DNA of 64,000 bases from Arthrobacter sp. C2 (GTDB lineage Bacteria > Actinomycetota > Actinomycetes > Actinomycetales > Micrococcaceae): positions 3,658,001 to 3,722,000 of the forward strand of contig CP042428.1 of assembly GCA_024207135.1 (NCBI GenBank), given 5' to 3'. Below are positions 54,390 to 62,361 of the stretch, one piece after another. A program made the position numbers and the translations under genes. The notes beneath the pieces are model-generated. The model was not told where the DNA came from. It was given only the letters and a program-made list of their open reading frames with translations, and did not search any database. Numbering within the stretch: the stretch's first letter is position 1; every line of letters starts with the position of its first letter.

Positions 54390-54680
54390 TCAGTAGGTGA
54401 ACAGGGAGGCGTTGGCGGCCTCGGCCTCGTCGTATTGCACCGAGGCGCGGTTCAGCGCGGTGCCGATGGAGGACAGCGATTCCTCCACGCGTGCCTGGGT
54501 GTTGCGCCAGTCGGCGACCACGGACTGGAAATTTGCCGAGGCCGCACCCTGCCAGGTGCCCTGCAGGTCCTGCAGCGAGGAGGTCAACGAATTCACCTCC
54601 GCCCGAACGCGCTCGATGGTGGCATGCAGGTTCGTGGACCGGGCCTGCATCTCGTTGGTGTTGGCGGCAAACGTGCTCAT
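54390..54680 (-). CDS. WXG100-family (ESAT-6-like) protein
   Basis: A 96-residue helical hairpin protein of the WXG100 family, substrates of type VII secretion. The W-x-G turn is Trp43-Gln-Gly45, and helices before and after are amphipathic. No secretion motif YxxxD/E is obvious; the end is QYDEAEAANASLFTY. GGGAG stands before the ATG. No EccC-type ATPase or partner gene is adjacent, so it is an orphan or secreted by a system encoded elsewhere. Confidence 0.85.
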   Translation of the reverse strand: MSTFAANTNEMQARSTNLHATIERVRAEVNSLTSSLQDLQGTWQGAASANFQSVVADWRNTQARVEESLSSIGTALNRASVQYDEAEAANASLFTY

Positions 54681-54811
54681 GTTGCTTTTCACTCCCGTGC
54701 ATTGGGTTCCGTGGCGCCGAGCCGTGCAAACGGGGTTCGCCCCCGCCCGGTTCCCGGCGGGAAGCGCGCCGGTGTGTTCGCTGCGTGCTTCCGTATTCAG
54801 GCTAGAAGCGG

Positions 54812-54847
54812 CACACCCCGCTGCGGGCAAGGCCGCAACGGGGTGTG
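54812..54847 (-). terminator. Hairpin after the sensor kinase gene
   Basis: CACACCCCG pairs with CGGGGTGTG around a GC-rich inner part. No T run, so only a probable terminator. Confidence 0.45.
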
Positions 54848-54870
54848 GATAACGCGTGGGGAGCGTGGAC

Positions 54871-56370
54871 CTAGTCCTCCTCGTCGTCCTCGGGGTCTTC
54901 CTCGGGAGCGACGTAGGGCAGGTGGATCGACATGGTCGCCCCGCCGCCGGGGGTGTCGCTGAGCCTGATGGACCCGTCGTGCTGTGCTGCGATCGCCGCG
55001 ACGATGGCCAGGCCCAGCCCGGTGCCGCCGGTCTCGCGCTGCCGGGAGGAGTCGGCGCGGTAGAAGCGCTCGAACACCCGTCCGGCGTCCTCTTCCGAGA
55101 TGCCCGGCCCGTGGTCGCGGATCTCCAGCACCGCATCGGACCGTCCGTCGATGACGGGCTTGACGCCGACGGCGATCTCGATGTCCGTGCCCTCCGGGGT
55201 GTAGCGCAGGGCGTTGGTCATCAAATTGGCCACGATCTGGCGCAGCCGGGCTTCGTCCCCGGAAGTGGGCGCCGGTTGCGGTGCCCCGCCGTCCAGGCCG
55301 ATCAGCCGCACCTTGCGGTCCACGGCGTTGACCCGGGTGTCCTCGGCGGCGTCACCGGCCAGCAGCAGCAGGTCGATGGGCTTGCGCTCCAGCGGGCGCT
55401 GCTCGTCGAGCCGCGCCAGGGTCAGCAGGTCCTCGACCAGCTGGGCCATGCGCTTGGATTCGGCCTCGATGCGCCCCATGGCGGTGCGCAGCATTTCCGG
55501 GTCGTTCAGCCCGCCCTGCCGGTAGAACTCCGAGTAGCCCTGGATGGTCACCAGCGGTGTGCGCAGTTCGTGCGAGGCGTCCTGGATGAAGCGGCGCATC
55601 TTGCGTTCCGAGGCGGCCCGCCCGCGGAAGGCGTGCTCGATGTGCGCCAGCATCGCGTTCAGCGAGCGCGAGAGCCGCCCGACCTCGGTCTCCGGCGGAT
55701 AGTCCTCCACGCGCCGGGAGAGGTCTCCGGCGGCAATGGCAGCAGCGGTGCGTTCGACACGCAGCAGCGGCAGCAGGGCCCGGGTGGTGATGCCGTAGGC
55801 GATCATCGACATCAGCAGCGTGGCGAGCATGCCGGTGGACATCACCAGCATCGTGGCCTTGGTTACGGTGTCCTGCACCGAGGTCATCGGCAGCGCATAG
55901 ATCAGGTCGTAGTCGGTGCGCGGCAGATCCACGATGCGCACCCGCCAGCCGGCCGATCCGAGGTTGGTTCCGCGCACCGTCAGCGATGCGGCGGGATCCT
56001 CGCGCAGCCGGTCAAGGGCCTGGGTGTCGAGGTCAGGGGCGTCCAGCGGCTTGTTGTCCGCGGCCGCCTTGCGCGGCATGGTGTAGAGGATGGCCCCGGA
56101 CTCGTTGCGCAAGTCCCCGTAGAACCGGGCAAGCCCGTTGGACTTGGGGTTGATTGAGGCGATGCCCGCATAGTCGTTGAGCATCGTGGCGGTGATCGTG
56201 GCGGTGTTGGACTTCAGGTCCGTGTCCAGCTGCGCGGTCAGCATCAGCCGCAGCGACTGGGCCGAACCGACGGCCGTGACCACGATTCCCAGGATCATCA
56301 ACGAACTCATGAGCGCTACGAGCTTGGTGCGCAGCGACACCTGTCGCCAGAACCTGCGGGCGCTTTCCAC
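54871..56370 (-). CDS. Sensor histidine kinase
   Basis: A 499-residue membrane kinase. Two helices (about residues 17-38 and 172-192) flank an extracytoplasmic sensor of about 130 residues; then HAMP (VERTAAAIAAGDLSRRVEDY), phospho-acceptor His in FIQDASHELRTPLVTI, N-box NLMTNALRYTP, DHGPGI, FERFYR and GGTGLGLAI. It phosphorylates the response regulator encoded 22 bases upstream. The C-terminus is a run of acidic residues. The signal is unknown; the sequence resembles the OmpR-partner kinases TcrY/TrcS/CutS of actinobacteria. Confidence 0.93.
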   Translation of the reverse strand: MESARRFWRQVSLRTKLVALMSSLMILGIVVTAVGSAQSLRLMLTAQLDTDLKSNTATITATMLNDYAGIASINPKSNGLARFYGDLRNESGAILYTMPRKAAADNKPLDAPDLDTQALDRLREDPAASLTVRGTNLGSAGWRVRIVDLPRTDYDLIYALPMTSVQDTVTKATMLVMSTGMLATLLMSMIAYGITTRALLPLLRVERTAAAIAAGDLSRRVEDYPPETEVGRLSRSLNAMLAHIEHAFRGRAASERKMRRFIQDASHELRTPLVTIQGYSEFYRQGGLNDPEMLRTAMGRIEAESKRMAQLVEDLLTLARLDEQRPLERKPIDLLLLAGDAAEDTRVNAVDRKVRLIGLDGGAPQPAPTSGDEARLRQIVANLMTNALRYTPEGTDIEIAVGVKPVIDGRSDAVLEIRDHGPGISEEDAGRVFERFYRADSSRQRETGGTGLGLAIVAAIAAQHDGSIRLSDTPGGGATMSIHLPYVAPEEDPEDDEED

Positions 56371-56392
56371 GTGGGGGAACCGGTCTTTCGTC

Positions 56393-57103
56393 TTAGCGGC
56401 GGTCGGCGGTTCGCATCAGGTAGCCGACACCGCGCTTGGTCTGGATGAGCGAGGGCCACTCGGGGCGCGAATCGATCTTGCGGCGCAGGTAGGAAATGTA
56501 GGACTCCACGATCGAGGCGTCCCCGTTGAAGTCGTATTCCCAGACGTGGTCGAGGATCTGCGCCTTGGAGAGCACCCGGTTGGGGTTCATCATCAGGTAG
56601 CGCAGCAGCTTGAACTCGGTGGGGGAGAGCTCGATGACCTCGCCGGAGCGGCGAACCTCGTGCGCGTCGTCGTCGAGCTCGAGGTCGTCGACGCGGATGA
56701 CCGCGCTGTCCTCCTCCGCCGGCTGGGTGCGGCGCAGCACGGCGCGTATGCGGGCCACGACCTCGTCGAGGCTGAACGGCTTGGTGACGTAGTCGTCCCC
56801 GCCCACGGTCAGCCCGGTGACCTTGTCCTCGGTGTCGTCGCGTGCGGTGAGGAACAGCACGGGGAAGTGCTTGCCTGCGGCGCGCAGGCGGCGGGTGATG
56901 GTGAAGCCGTCCATGTCCGGGAGCATCACATCGAGCACCGCAAGGTCCGGGGTCTCTGCCTCCACGGCAGCCAGGGCCTCGCGGCCGTTTGCTGCCGCCA
57001 CCACCTCGAAGCCTGCAAAGCGCAGGGAGGTGGAAAGCAATTCGCGGATGTTTGGTTCGTCGTCGACGACCAGGAGCTTTGCTTCGGGGGTTTTGGCATT
57101 CAT
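56393..57103 (-). CDS. OmpR-family response regulator
   Basis: A 236-residue two-component regulator. The receiver domain holds the acidic pair VVDDE, phospho-acceptor Asp in AVLDVMLPDMDG, and Lys in DDYVTKPFSLDE. A winged-helix DNA-binding domain follows (ELSPTEFKLLRYLMMNPNRV, IDSRPEWPSLIQTKRGVGY). It is transcribed with its kinase. I start at ATG 57103 just before LLVVDDE; upstream in-frame codons are not conserved-looking. Confidence 0.93.
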   Translation of the reverse strand: MNAKTPEAKLLVVDDEPNIRELLSTSLRFAGFEVVAAANGREALAAVEAETPDLAVLDVMLPDMDGFTITRRLRAAGKHFPVLFLTARDDTEDKVTGLTVGGDDYVTKPFSLDEVVARIRAVLRRTQPAEEDSAVIRVDDLELDDDAHEVRRSGEVIELSPTEFKLLRYLMMNPNRVLSKAQILDHVWEYDFNGDASIVESYISYLRRKIDSRPEWPSLIQTKRGVGYLMRTADRR

Positions 57104-57238
57104 GGGTACCAGTCTGCAACCGCTATCTGTAAGAACCCTGTGTGTTCGTTGTGCATGCAAGGGCGCTTGGCAGCACGAACGCCGCCAAGGTGCCCGGAAC
57201 TTGCCGGAGACGGGCCCCGGGAAGCAACCTCGGGGAGG

Positions 57239-57469
57239 CTAACGGGAGCGGCGGCGCTCGCGGAAGTTCAGGACCAGGACCACCATGAGCAGGATGAAGG
57301 CCAACGGCAAGCCGTAGAGCGCAACGGCGAGCAATGCGGGCGCCGGGGCCGCCTGCACCATGTACTGGATCAGGATGACGGCCAGGGCGGCCAGCGAGAC
57401 GATGGCGATGCCTCCGGCCAGGAAGGTCAGGATGCGCTGGGAAGCCGGGGTCGGGGCGGTGGTGTTCAC
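57239..57469 (-). CDS. Small two-helix membrane protein
   Basis: A 76-residue protein with two hydrophobic helices (LTFLAGGIAIVSLAALAVIL; ALYGLPLAFILLMVVLVLNF) and a basic C-terminus (RERRRSR). Function unknown. It has a normal start and its frame is not shared by a neighbouring gene. Divergent from the cold-shock-domain gene. Confidence 0.65.
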   Translation of the reverse strand: MNTTAPTPASQRILTFLAGGIAIVSLAALAVILIQYMVQAAPAPALLAVALYGLPLAFILLMVVLVLNFRERRRSR

Positions 57470-57717
57470 CCCTTAAAACTACCGCGCACCGGGCAAAGAG
57501 CCACATCGGGAACCGGCCCCGGGCCATGGAAGGGGGCAAGCCGCTGATGTCGTACCCTAGAAGATATAGACTTCCCCGGACGCAAGAGCCCGCCCACAAG
57601 CCCCATCGGGGCCGGGTTGCGTGGTTTCGCGCCGGGAGATCGCCAGAAATGGGAACGCGGAACGGTTTTCGACCCCCGTGGTTGGCCCATTGTGACCCAA
57701 GGACGAGGTAGCTAGAC

Positions 57718-58101
57718 GTGCCAACCGGCAAAGTGAAATGGTACGAACCCTCCAAGGGGTTCGGGTTCCTGGTAACCGACGAGGGCCAGGAAGTGTATTT
57801 GAACGCCTCGGCGCTGCCCGCGGGCGTGACCGAGCTGCGCGCAGGCACACGCATGGAATTCGGCATTGCCGAGGGACGCAAGGGCGCGCAGGCGCTTAGC
57901 GTGCGCATCCTTGACGATGCACCCTCGGTGGCCCGTGCCAAGCGCAAGCCGGCCGTTGACACCGCAGTGCTGATCGAGGACCTCATCAAGGTGCTCGACT
58001 CGGTCTCCAACGGGTTGCGCCACGGCCGCTACCCGGAAAAAGCCCATGGCGCCAAGATCGCAGCCGTGCTGCGCGCCGTAGCCGACGACTTGGACGCCTG
58101 A
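57718..58101 (+). CDS. Cold-shock-domain protein with C-terminal extension
   Basis: A 127-residue nucleic-acid-binding protein. The first 65 residues are a cold-shock domain (PTGKVKWYEPSKGFGFL, with RNP1-like KGFGFL; the RNP2 equivalent EVYLNASAL has Tyr where CspA has Phe). The added 60 residues are helical, ending GAKIAAVLRAVADDLD, and are not part of standard CspA. GTG start with a GAGG site upstream. It is followed after four bases by the DUF3027 gene, an arrangement common in actinobacteria. Confidence 0.85.
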   Translation: MPTGKVKWYEPSKGFGFLVTDEGQEVYLNASALPAGVTELRAGTRMEFGIAEGRKGAQALSVRILDDAPSVARAKRKPAVDTAVLIEDLIKVLDSVSNGLRHGRYPEKAHGAKIAAVLRAVADDLDA

Positions 58102-58105
58102 TCAC

Positions 58106-58591
58106 ATGGCACGCAAACCGATAATGGACACAACCCTGGCGAAGGCCGTTGACCAGGCACGCGCAGCGCTGCTGGAGATCACCGACGAATCGATGATCGG
58201 CGAACACCTCGAGGCGGTCAACGACGGCGAACGCCTGGTGACCCACCGCTTCGAGGCGCTGCGCATCGGCTACGAGGGCTGGTGCTGGTTCGCGACGCTG
58301 ACCCGCATCCCGCGCGCCCAGGCCAAGGACATCACGGTGTGCGAGGTCGGGATCCTTCCCGGCGAGGACGCACTGTTGGCCCCGGCTTGGGTGCCCTGGG
58401 CCGAACGTGTCCGCCCGGAGGAAATGGACGCCGAGCGTCGCGCCGCCGAAGAGGCCGCTGCCGCGGAAGCCGGCGTCGAGGCCCCGGGCCAGGAATCCGG
58501 CGAGGCCGATGCCGATGCTCCCACGGACGGCGAGGTGGCGGCGCCCGAGGGCACCGAAGCGCAGGATTCCGAAGACCCGGACGCCAAGTAG
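58106..58591 (+). CDS. DUF3027 protein
   Basis: A 161-residue protein of the actinobacterial DUF3027 family. The conserved part covers the first 110 residues (MIGEHLEAVNDGERLVTHRF; GYEGWCWFATLTRIPRA; DALLAPAWVPWAERVRP). The last 50 residues are an acidic, Ala/Glu-rich tail without structure. Function unknown. Encoded right behind the cold-shock-domain gene, probably the same transcript, which ends at the terminator at 58631. Confidence 0.85.
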   Translation: MARKPIMDTTLAKAVDQARAALLEITDESMIGEHLEAVNDGERLVTHRFEALRIGYEGWCWFATLTRIPRAQAKDITVCEVGILPGEDALLAPAWVPWAERVRPEEMDAERRAAEEAAAAEAGVEAPGQESGEADADAPTDGEVAAPEGTEAQDSEDPDAK

Positions 58592-58630
58592 TCGAATAGG
58601 CACCCGGGGGACTAGTCTCCTGGAGTGTCG

Positions 58631-58675
58631 AAGGGGGCTGGCGGTGACCGAATGGTCACTGCCAGCCCCCTTTCC
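58631..58675 (+). terminator. Intrinsic terminator after DUF3027 gene
   Basis: A perfect stem GGGGGCTGGC(GG)TGACC / GGTCACTGCCAGCCCCC followed by TTTCCC. Confidence 0.85.
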
Positions 58676-58713
58676 CGTGCCCGGTTTGCCCTCCGGCAAT
58701 GCGGTCAACGGCG

Positions 58714-58762
58714 AAAAGGCGGCGCCCCGGCACGTGGTGTTGGCCCGTGCCGGGGCGCCGCC
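58714..58762 (-). terminator. Intrinsic terminator after serC
   Basis: On the minus strand a 14- to 16-bp GC stem (GGCGCCCCGGCACG / CGTGCCGGGGCGCC) is followed by GCCTTTTCGCC, a typical terminator. Confidence 0.85.
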
Positions 58763-58781
58763 CGTATGCCTTGCGAAGTCG

Positions 58782-59903
58782 CTAGCTGTTCTTCAGCACG
58801 TACTCGATGCACTTGAGCAGCGAAGAGACGTCCTCTGGCTCGATGGCAACGAACGTCGCCACGCGCAGCTGGTTGCGACCCAGCTTGCGGTACGGCTCCA
58901 CGTCGACCACGCCGTTGGCGCGCAGCGTCTTGGCCACCGCGGCGGCATCGATCGAATCGTCGAAGTCGATGGTGGCGATGACGTTGGAGCGGTCCCCGGG
59001 TGCGGCGACGTACGGGGTGGCAACCTCGGAGGCCTCGGCCCAGTCGTAGATGCGGGAAGCCGAGTCGGCCGTGCGCGCTGCGGCGAACTTCAGGCCGCCA
59101 TTGGCATTGAGCCACTGCACCTGGGCGTTGAGCGAAACCAGGGTGGACAGGGCCGGGGTGTTGTAGGTCTGGTTCAGGCGCGAGTTGTCGATCGCCGTCT
59201 TCAGGTTCAGGAAGTCGGGGATCCAGCGTCCCGAGGCGGCAATTTCCTCGGCGCGGGCAATTGCCGCCGGGGAGAAGAGTGCAATCCACAGGCCGCCGTC
59301 GGAGGCGAAGTTCTTCTGCGGGGCAAAGTAGTAGACATCGGCCTGCGAGACGTCCACGTCCAGTCCGCCGGCGGCGGAGGTCGCGTCGATGACGACCAGG
59401 GCGCCCTCGTCGGCACCCTCAACCCGGTGCACCGGGGCGGCAACGCCCGTGGAGGTCTCGTTTTGTGGCCAAGCGTATACGTCCACGCCCACCTCGGCTA
59501 CGGGAACCGGACGGGAACCGGGCTCGGAGGTGATGATCGAAGAGGGCTCCAGGAACGGGGCCTTGTTGGTCGCGGCGGCGAACTTCGAGCCGAACTCGCC
59601 GAAGGACAGGTGCTGGGCCTTGGTGCGGACCAGGCCGAAGGCCGCGATGTCCCAGAACGCGGTGGATCCGCCTACGCCGAGGACCACTTCGTAGTCGGCC
59701 GGGGCGTTGAAGAAGGACTTGAGGCCCTCCTGGATCTCGCGGACCAGGTTCTTCACGGGAGCCTGGCGGTGCGAGGTGCCCAGAAGCTGCGTACCTGCGT
59801 CGAGCAGTGCCTGGACCTGCTCGGGGCGGACCTTGGAAGGTCCGGCACCGAATCGGCCGTCCACGGGCAAGAGGTCTTGGGGAATAGTCAGGCCGGTGCT
59901 CAT
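58782..59903 (-). CDS. serC: Phosphoserine aminotransferase
   Basis: A 373-residue PLP enzyme converting 3-phosphohydroxypyruvate and glutamate to phosphoserine, in serine synthesis. It begins LLPVDGRFGAGPSKVRPEQV; the PLP Lys is in YYFAPQKNFASDGGLW; VVIDATSAAGG and RNQLRVATFVAIEPEDV follow. This is the actinobacterial/mycobacterial type. GAGGAG lies five bases before the ATG. Divergent from the dtxR/ideR gene across about 200 bases. Confidence 0.95.
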   Translation of the reverse strand: MSTGLTIPQDLLPVDGRFGAGPSKVRPEQVQALLDAGTQLLGTSHRQAPVKNLVREIQEGLKSFFNAPADYEVVLGVGGSTAFWDIAAFGLVRTKAQHLSFGEFGSKFAAATNKAPFLEPSSIITSEPGSRPVPVAEVGVDVYAWPQNETSTGVAAPVHRVEGADEGALVVIDATSAAGGLDVDVSQADVYYFAPQKNFASDGGLWIALFSPAAIARAEEIAASGRWIPDFLNLKTAIDNSRLNQTYNTPALSTLVSLNAQVQWLNANGGLKFAAARTADSASRIYDWAEASEVATPYVAAPGDRSNVIATIDFDDSIDAAAVAKTLRANGVVDVEPYRKLGRNQLRVATFVAIEPEDVSSLLKCIEYVLKNS

Positions 59904-60099
59904 GTTGCTCCTCATAAGGGGGGTTTTACGCTTTGACACCCTCGCATCCGCTGTCTGATGCGATTCGGGGATGCCCAGTTGTTCAATAATCCCGCACTCG
60001 GACGCCCAATGCGTAATAGCGAGTCGGAAATGTGAACGCAGGTAGAGTGGGAAGCGTAGTGATCTCTTGTAAAAATCAACCCATGCGGGAGCTGCAAAC

Positions 60100-60795
60100 G
60101 TGTCAGACCTGATCGATACCACCGAAATGTACCTGCGCACCATCCTGGAACTCCAGGAGGAGGGCATCATTGCCCTGCGCGCACGTATTGCCGAGCGCCT
60201 GGGGCACTCCGGGCCCACGGTTTCGCAAACGGTGGCCCGCATGGAGCGCGACGGGCTGGTCGTGGTCACCACCGACCGGCACCTCGAACTGACAGAGCTT
60301 GGCGCGGAAGTCGCCACAGGTGTGATGCGCAAGCACCGCCTGGCCGAGCGCCTGCTGGCCGACGTGATCGGCCTGGAGTGGGAGTATGTCCATGAGGAAG
60401 CCTGCCGCTGGGAGCACGTGATGAGCGAGCGCGTGGAGCAGCGGCTGTACAAGTTGCTGGGCCAGCCGGCGGCTTCCCCGTACGGAAACCCGATCCCGGG
60501 GCTCGAGGCGCTGGGCGGGCCCGGATTGACCGAGATCTCCGTGAGTGTCCAAAATCTCGATTCGGCACTGCTGGACGGAAACGTGGGCCCGGTCCGCATC
60601 GAACGCCTGGCCGAAACCATCCAGGTGGAACCCGAGCTGCTGGTGCAGCTCGATGAGGGCGGCATCCGCCCGGGGGCCCTAGTCACGCTCGAAAGGGCCG
60701 GGGAGTACGTGGTGGTGCGGGTCGAGGGCATCGAGGGCGCACTGGAGCTTCCGACCGAGGTCAGCGCCCATGTGTTTGTCCGCCGCATGGATTGA
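60100..60795 (+). CDS. DtxR/IdeR-type iron-dependent regulator
   Basis: A 231-residue metal-dependent repressor of iron uptake and storage genes. The winged helix is LRARIAERLGHSGPTVSQTVARMERDGLV. The dimerisation/metal domain carries ligands expected for DtxR: Met in MYLRTI (site 1), MRKHRLAERLLADVIGLEW and HEEACRWEHVMS (Cys, Glu, His). A C-terminal SH3-like domain is present, as in true IdeR/DtxR. GTG start. It probably controls iron genes such as the FecCD set elsewhere in this window; no matching operator was found there. Confidence 0.92.
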   Translation: MSDLIDTTEMYLRTILELQEEGIIALRARIAERLGHSGPTVSQTVARMERDGLVVVTTDRHLELTELGAEVATGVMRKHRLAERLLADVIGLEWEYVHEEACRWEHVMSERVEQRLYKLLGQPAASPYGNPIPGLEALGGPGLTEISVSVQNLDSALLDGNVGPVRIERLAETIQVEPELLVQLDEGGIRPGALVTLERAGEYVVVRVEGIEGALELPTEVSAHVFVRRMD

Positions 60796-60803
60796 TAACG
60801 GAA

Positions 60804-60833
60804 TTGTAACTTTGGCATAAACCCCGGTAGGGT
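60804..60833 (+). promoter_or_regulatory. Putative promoter of the riboswitch-M23 transcript
   Basis: TTGTAA and TAGGGT are separated by 18 bases, about 30 bases before the riboswitch. Consensus match is moderate. Confidence 0.4.
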
Positions 60834-60864
60834 TTCTCGTTGGGTTGCACTTAGGCAATCCAGT

Positions 60865-61047
60865 CCTGATCCGGTTCGCATAACCCTACCGGCGGATCCA
60901 GGAGCAAGAATGCCCGGTAGGGGCGGAGGACCCATTTCAACCGTTCCTGGCCATTGGCCACGGATCTTGGGGTGAAGTTGAGTCCGCCTAGGTGGGCTCG
61001 GCCGAGTTGATCTCATGACTCGAATCCGACAGCTAACTTCGCAGGCG
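60865..61047 (+). promoter_or_regulatory. Cyclic di-AMP riboswitch (ydaO/yuaA type) 1
   Basis: The conserved actinobacterial ydaO-type blocks are readable in order: GATCCGGTTCGCATAACCC, CGGCGGATCCAGGAGC, GGTAGGGGCGGAGGACCCA, TTGGGGTGAAG and finally ACTCGAATCCGACAGCTAA with CGCAGGC. It ends 20 bases before the M23 peptidase start. High c-di-AMP should switch the downstream cell-wall hydrolase off. Recognition is by motif, not covariance scoring. Confidence 0.92.
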
Positions 61048-61066
61048 ATATATGAGAGGTTGACAT

Positions 61067-62074
61067 TTGACTCAGCAGCACACCTCCGGCCGCCGTCGTG
61101 CGTCCGGACCCGTTGATGCTTTGCCTGCTGAAGGCTCCTTGGAGCAGATCGTAGACACCGCCCTGAGCGGTGAAAACACTTCCCGACGTCCCGGCCGCCG
61201 CGCACTGAGCGTGGTCCCGGAAGCCGTCGAGGCAACTGGTTCCCTGCAGTACATCGGCCGACGCTTCGATGCGGGCCTGCGGTACGGCGCATCCCCGGAC
61301 GCAGCAGCCATTGCCGCCACCGAGATCCCCGTGGCCCTGGCCGCCCCTGCGGCACCGGTGGCCGCCCCGGCCGAAGCCGACGAGCTGGACAACGTCATCA
61401 AGTTCGCTCCCCGGCCGCAGCGCTCCCGCATGGGGTTCACGCACAAGATTGCCGCGGTTGCCGCCGTTTCGGGCCTGGCCTTCGCCGCAGCATCCCCCGG
61501 GCAGGAGCCCGAGGGCGCCGTCGCCGACGCCCAGCGCGTTGCCCAATCGGTCGTGGTTGATGTCCAGGCCCCGACCGGTGACGAGGTCAAGATCGAACGG
61601 GCCTCGCTGACCAGCGAATTCACCAAGGAAGACAAGCTGGCCACGGTCATGACGGCCGCCGGCGGCGATGTCACCAAGATCGCCACGAGCGGTGTACTGG
61701 CCCAGCCGGTCGACAGCATTCGATTGACTTCGCGCTTCGGCCACCGCAAGAATCCGACCGGCCCCGGCTACATGAACCACAACGGGCTGGACTACGCGGT
61801 TCCGATGGGTACGCCGATCAAGGCCGCAGCCGCCGGCACCGTCGTGCAGGCAGCCTGGGCGGGCCACTCCGGCTTCCGCGTGGAGATCGACCACGGGAAC
61901 GGCTTGCACACCAGCTACAACCACAACTCGTCCTTGAAGGTCGCCGTGGGGCAAAAGGTCAAGCGTGGAGAAGTTGTCTCGCTCAGTGGCAGCACGGGTA
62001 ACTCAACCGGCCCCCACCTGCACCTCGAGGTCATCGTCAACGGCAAGTGGGTAAACCCCGAGGGCTGGTTATAA
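61067..62074 (+). CDS. M23-family (LytM-type) metallopeptidase
   Basis: A 335-residue cell-wall endopeptidase (zinc). The catalytic domain at about 215-335 has ligands in NHNGLDYAV (His238, Asp242) and HLHLEV (His317, His319). A 125-residue cytoplasmic N-terminus precedes one helix (HKIAAVAAVSGLAFAAA, 126-142), so it may be membrane-tethered or use a late signal. TTG start at 61067 with GAGAGG seven bases before. It is under the c-di-AMP riboswitch, so wall cleavage is tied to that messenger. Confidence 0.9.
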   Translation: MTQQHTSGRRRASGPVDALPAEGSLEQIVDTALSGENTSRRPGRRALSVVPEAVEATGSLQYIGRRFDAGLRYGASPDAAAIAATEIPVALAAPAAPVAAPAEADELDNVIKFAPRPQRSRMGFTHKIAAVAAVSGLAFAAASPGQEPEGAVADAQRVAQSVVVDVQAPTGDEVKIERASLTSEFTKEDKLATVMTAAGGDVTKIATSGVLAQPVDSIRLTSRFGHRKNPTGPGYMNHNGLDYAVPMGTPIKAAAAGTVVQAAWAGHSGFRVEIDHGNGLHTSYNHNSSLKVAVGQKVKRGEVVSLSGSTGNSTGPHLHLEVIVNGKWVNPEGWL

Positions 62075-62082
62075 CGGCAATT

Positions 62083-62114
62083 GTCACCGTTCCGTGACCG
62101 GAACGTGACTTTTG
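62083..62114 (+). terminator. Intrinsic terminator after the M23 gene
   Basis: GTCAC(C)GTTCC pairs with GGAACGTGAC around GTGACC, followed by TTTT. Confidence 0.65.
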
Positions 62115-62144
62115 GATTCGCTTCATATATTCTAAGTAAGTGCT

Positions 62145-62342
62145 CAGGGACCAACCCTGATCACCGCCGCGGGAAGTGCCGAGCACTGCCAGCCCACGGT
62201 GTCCGTTCAAAAACTCGTTTGGCAGTGGCGGGGGACCCACTTTCGGTTTCCACACCAGGAAGCCTTGGGGTTAAGTAGTTCGGCCTGGCGGCCGGATTGC
62301 CGAGTGACTCCCACTCGAACCCGACAGCTCACCTCGCAGGCA
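62145..62342 (+). promoter_or_regulatory. Cyclic di-AMP riboswitch (ydaO/yuaA type) 2
   Basis: A second, diverged ydaO-type element: GGGACCAACCCTGATCACCG, GGCGGGGGACCCACTTTC, CTTGGGGTTAAG, CGGCC and the closing CTCGAACCCGACAGCTCACC with CGCAGGC. It stands directly before the NlpC/P60 gene. A TATATT -10-like hexamer lies at 62126. Confidence 0.9.
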
Positions 62343-62361
62343 TCAGGAGAGGCATTACTAC

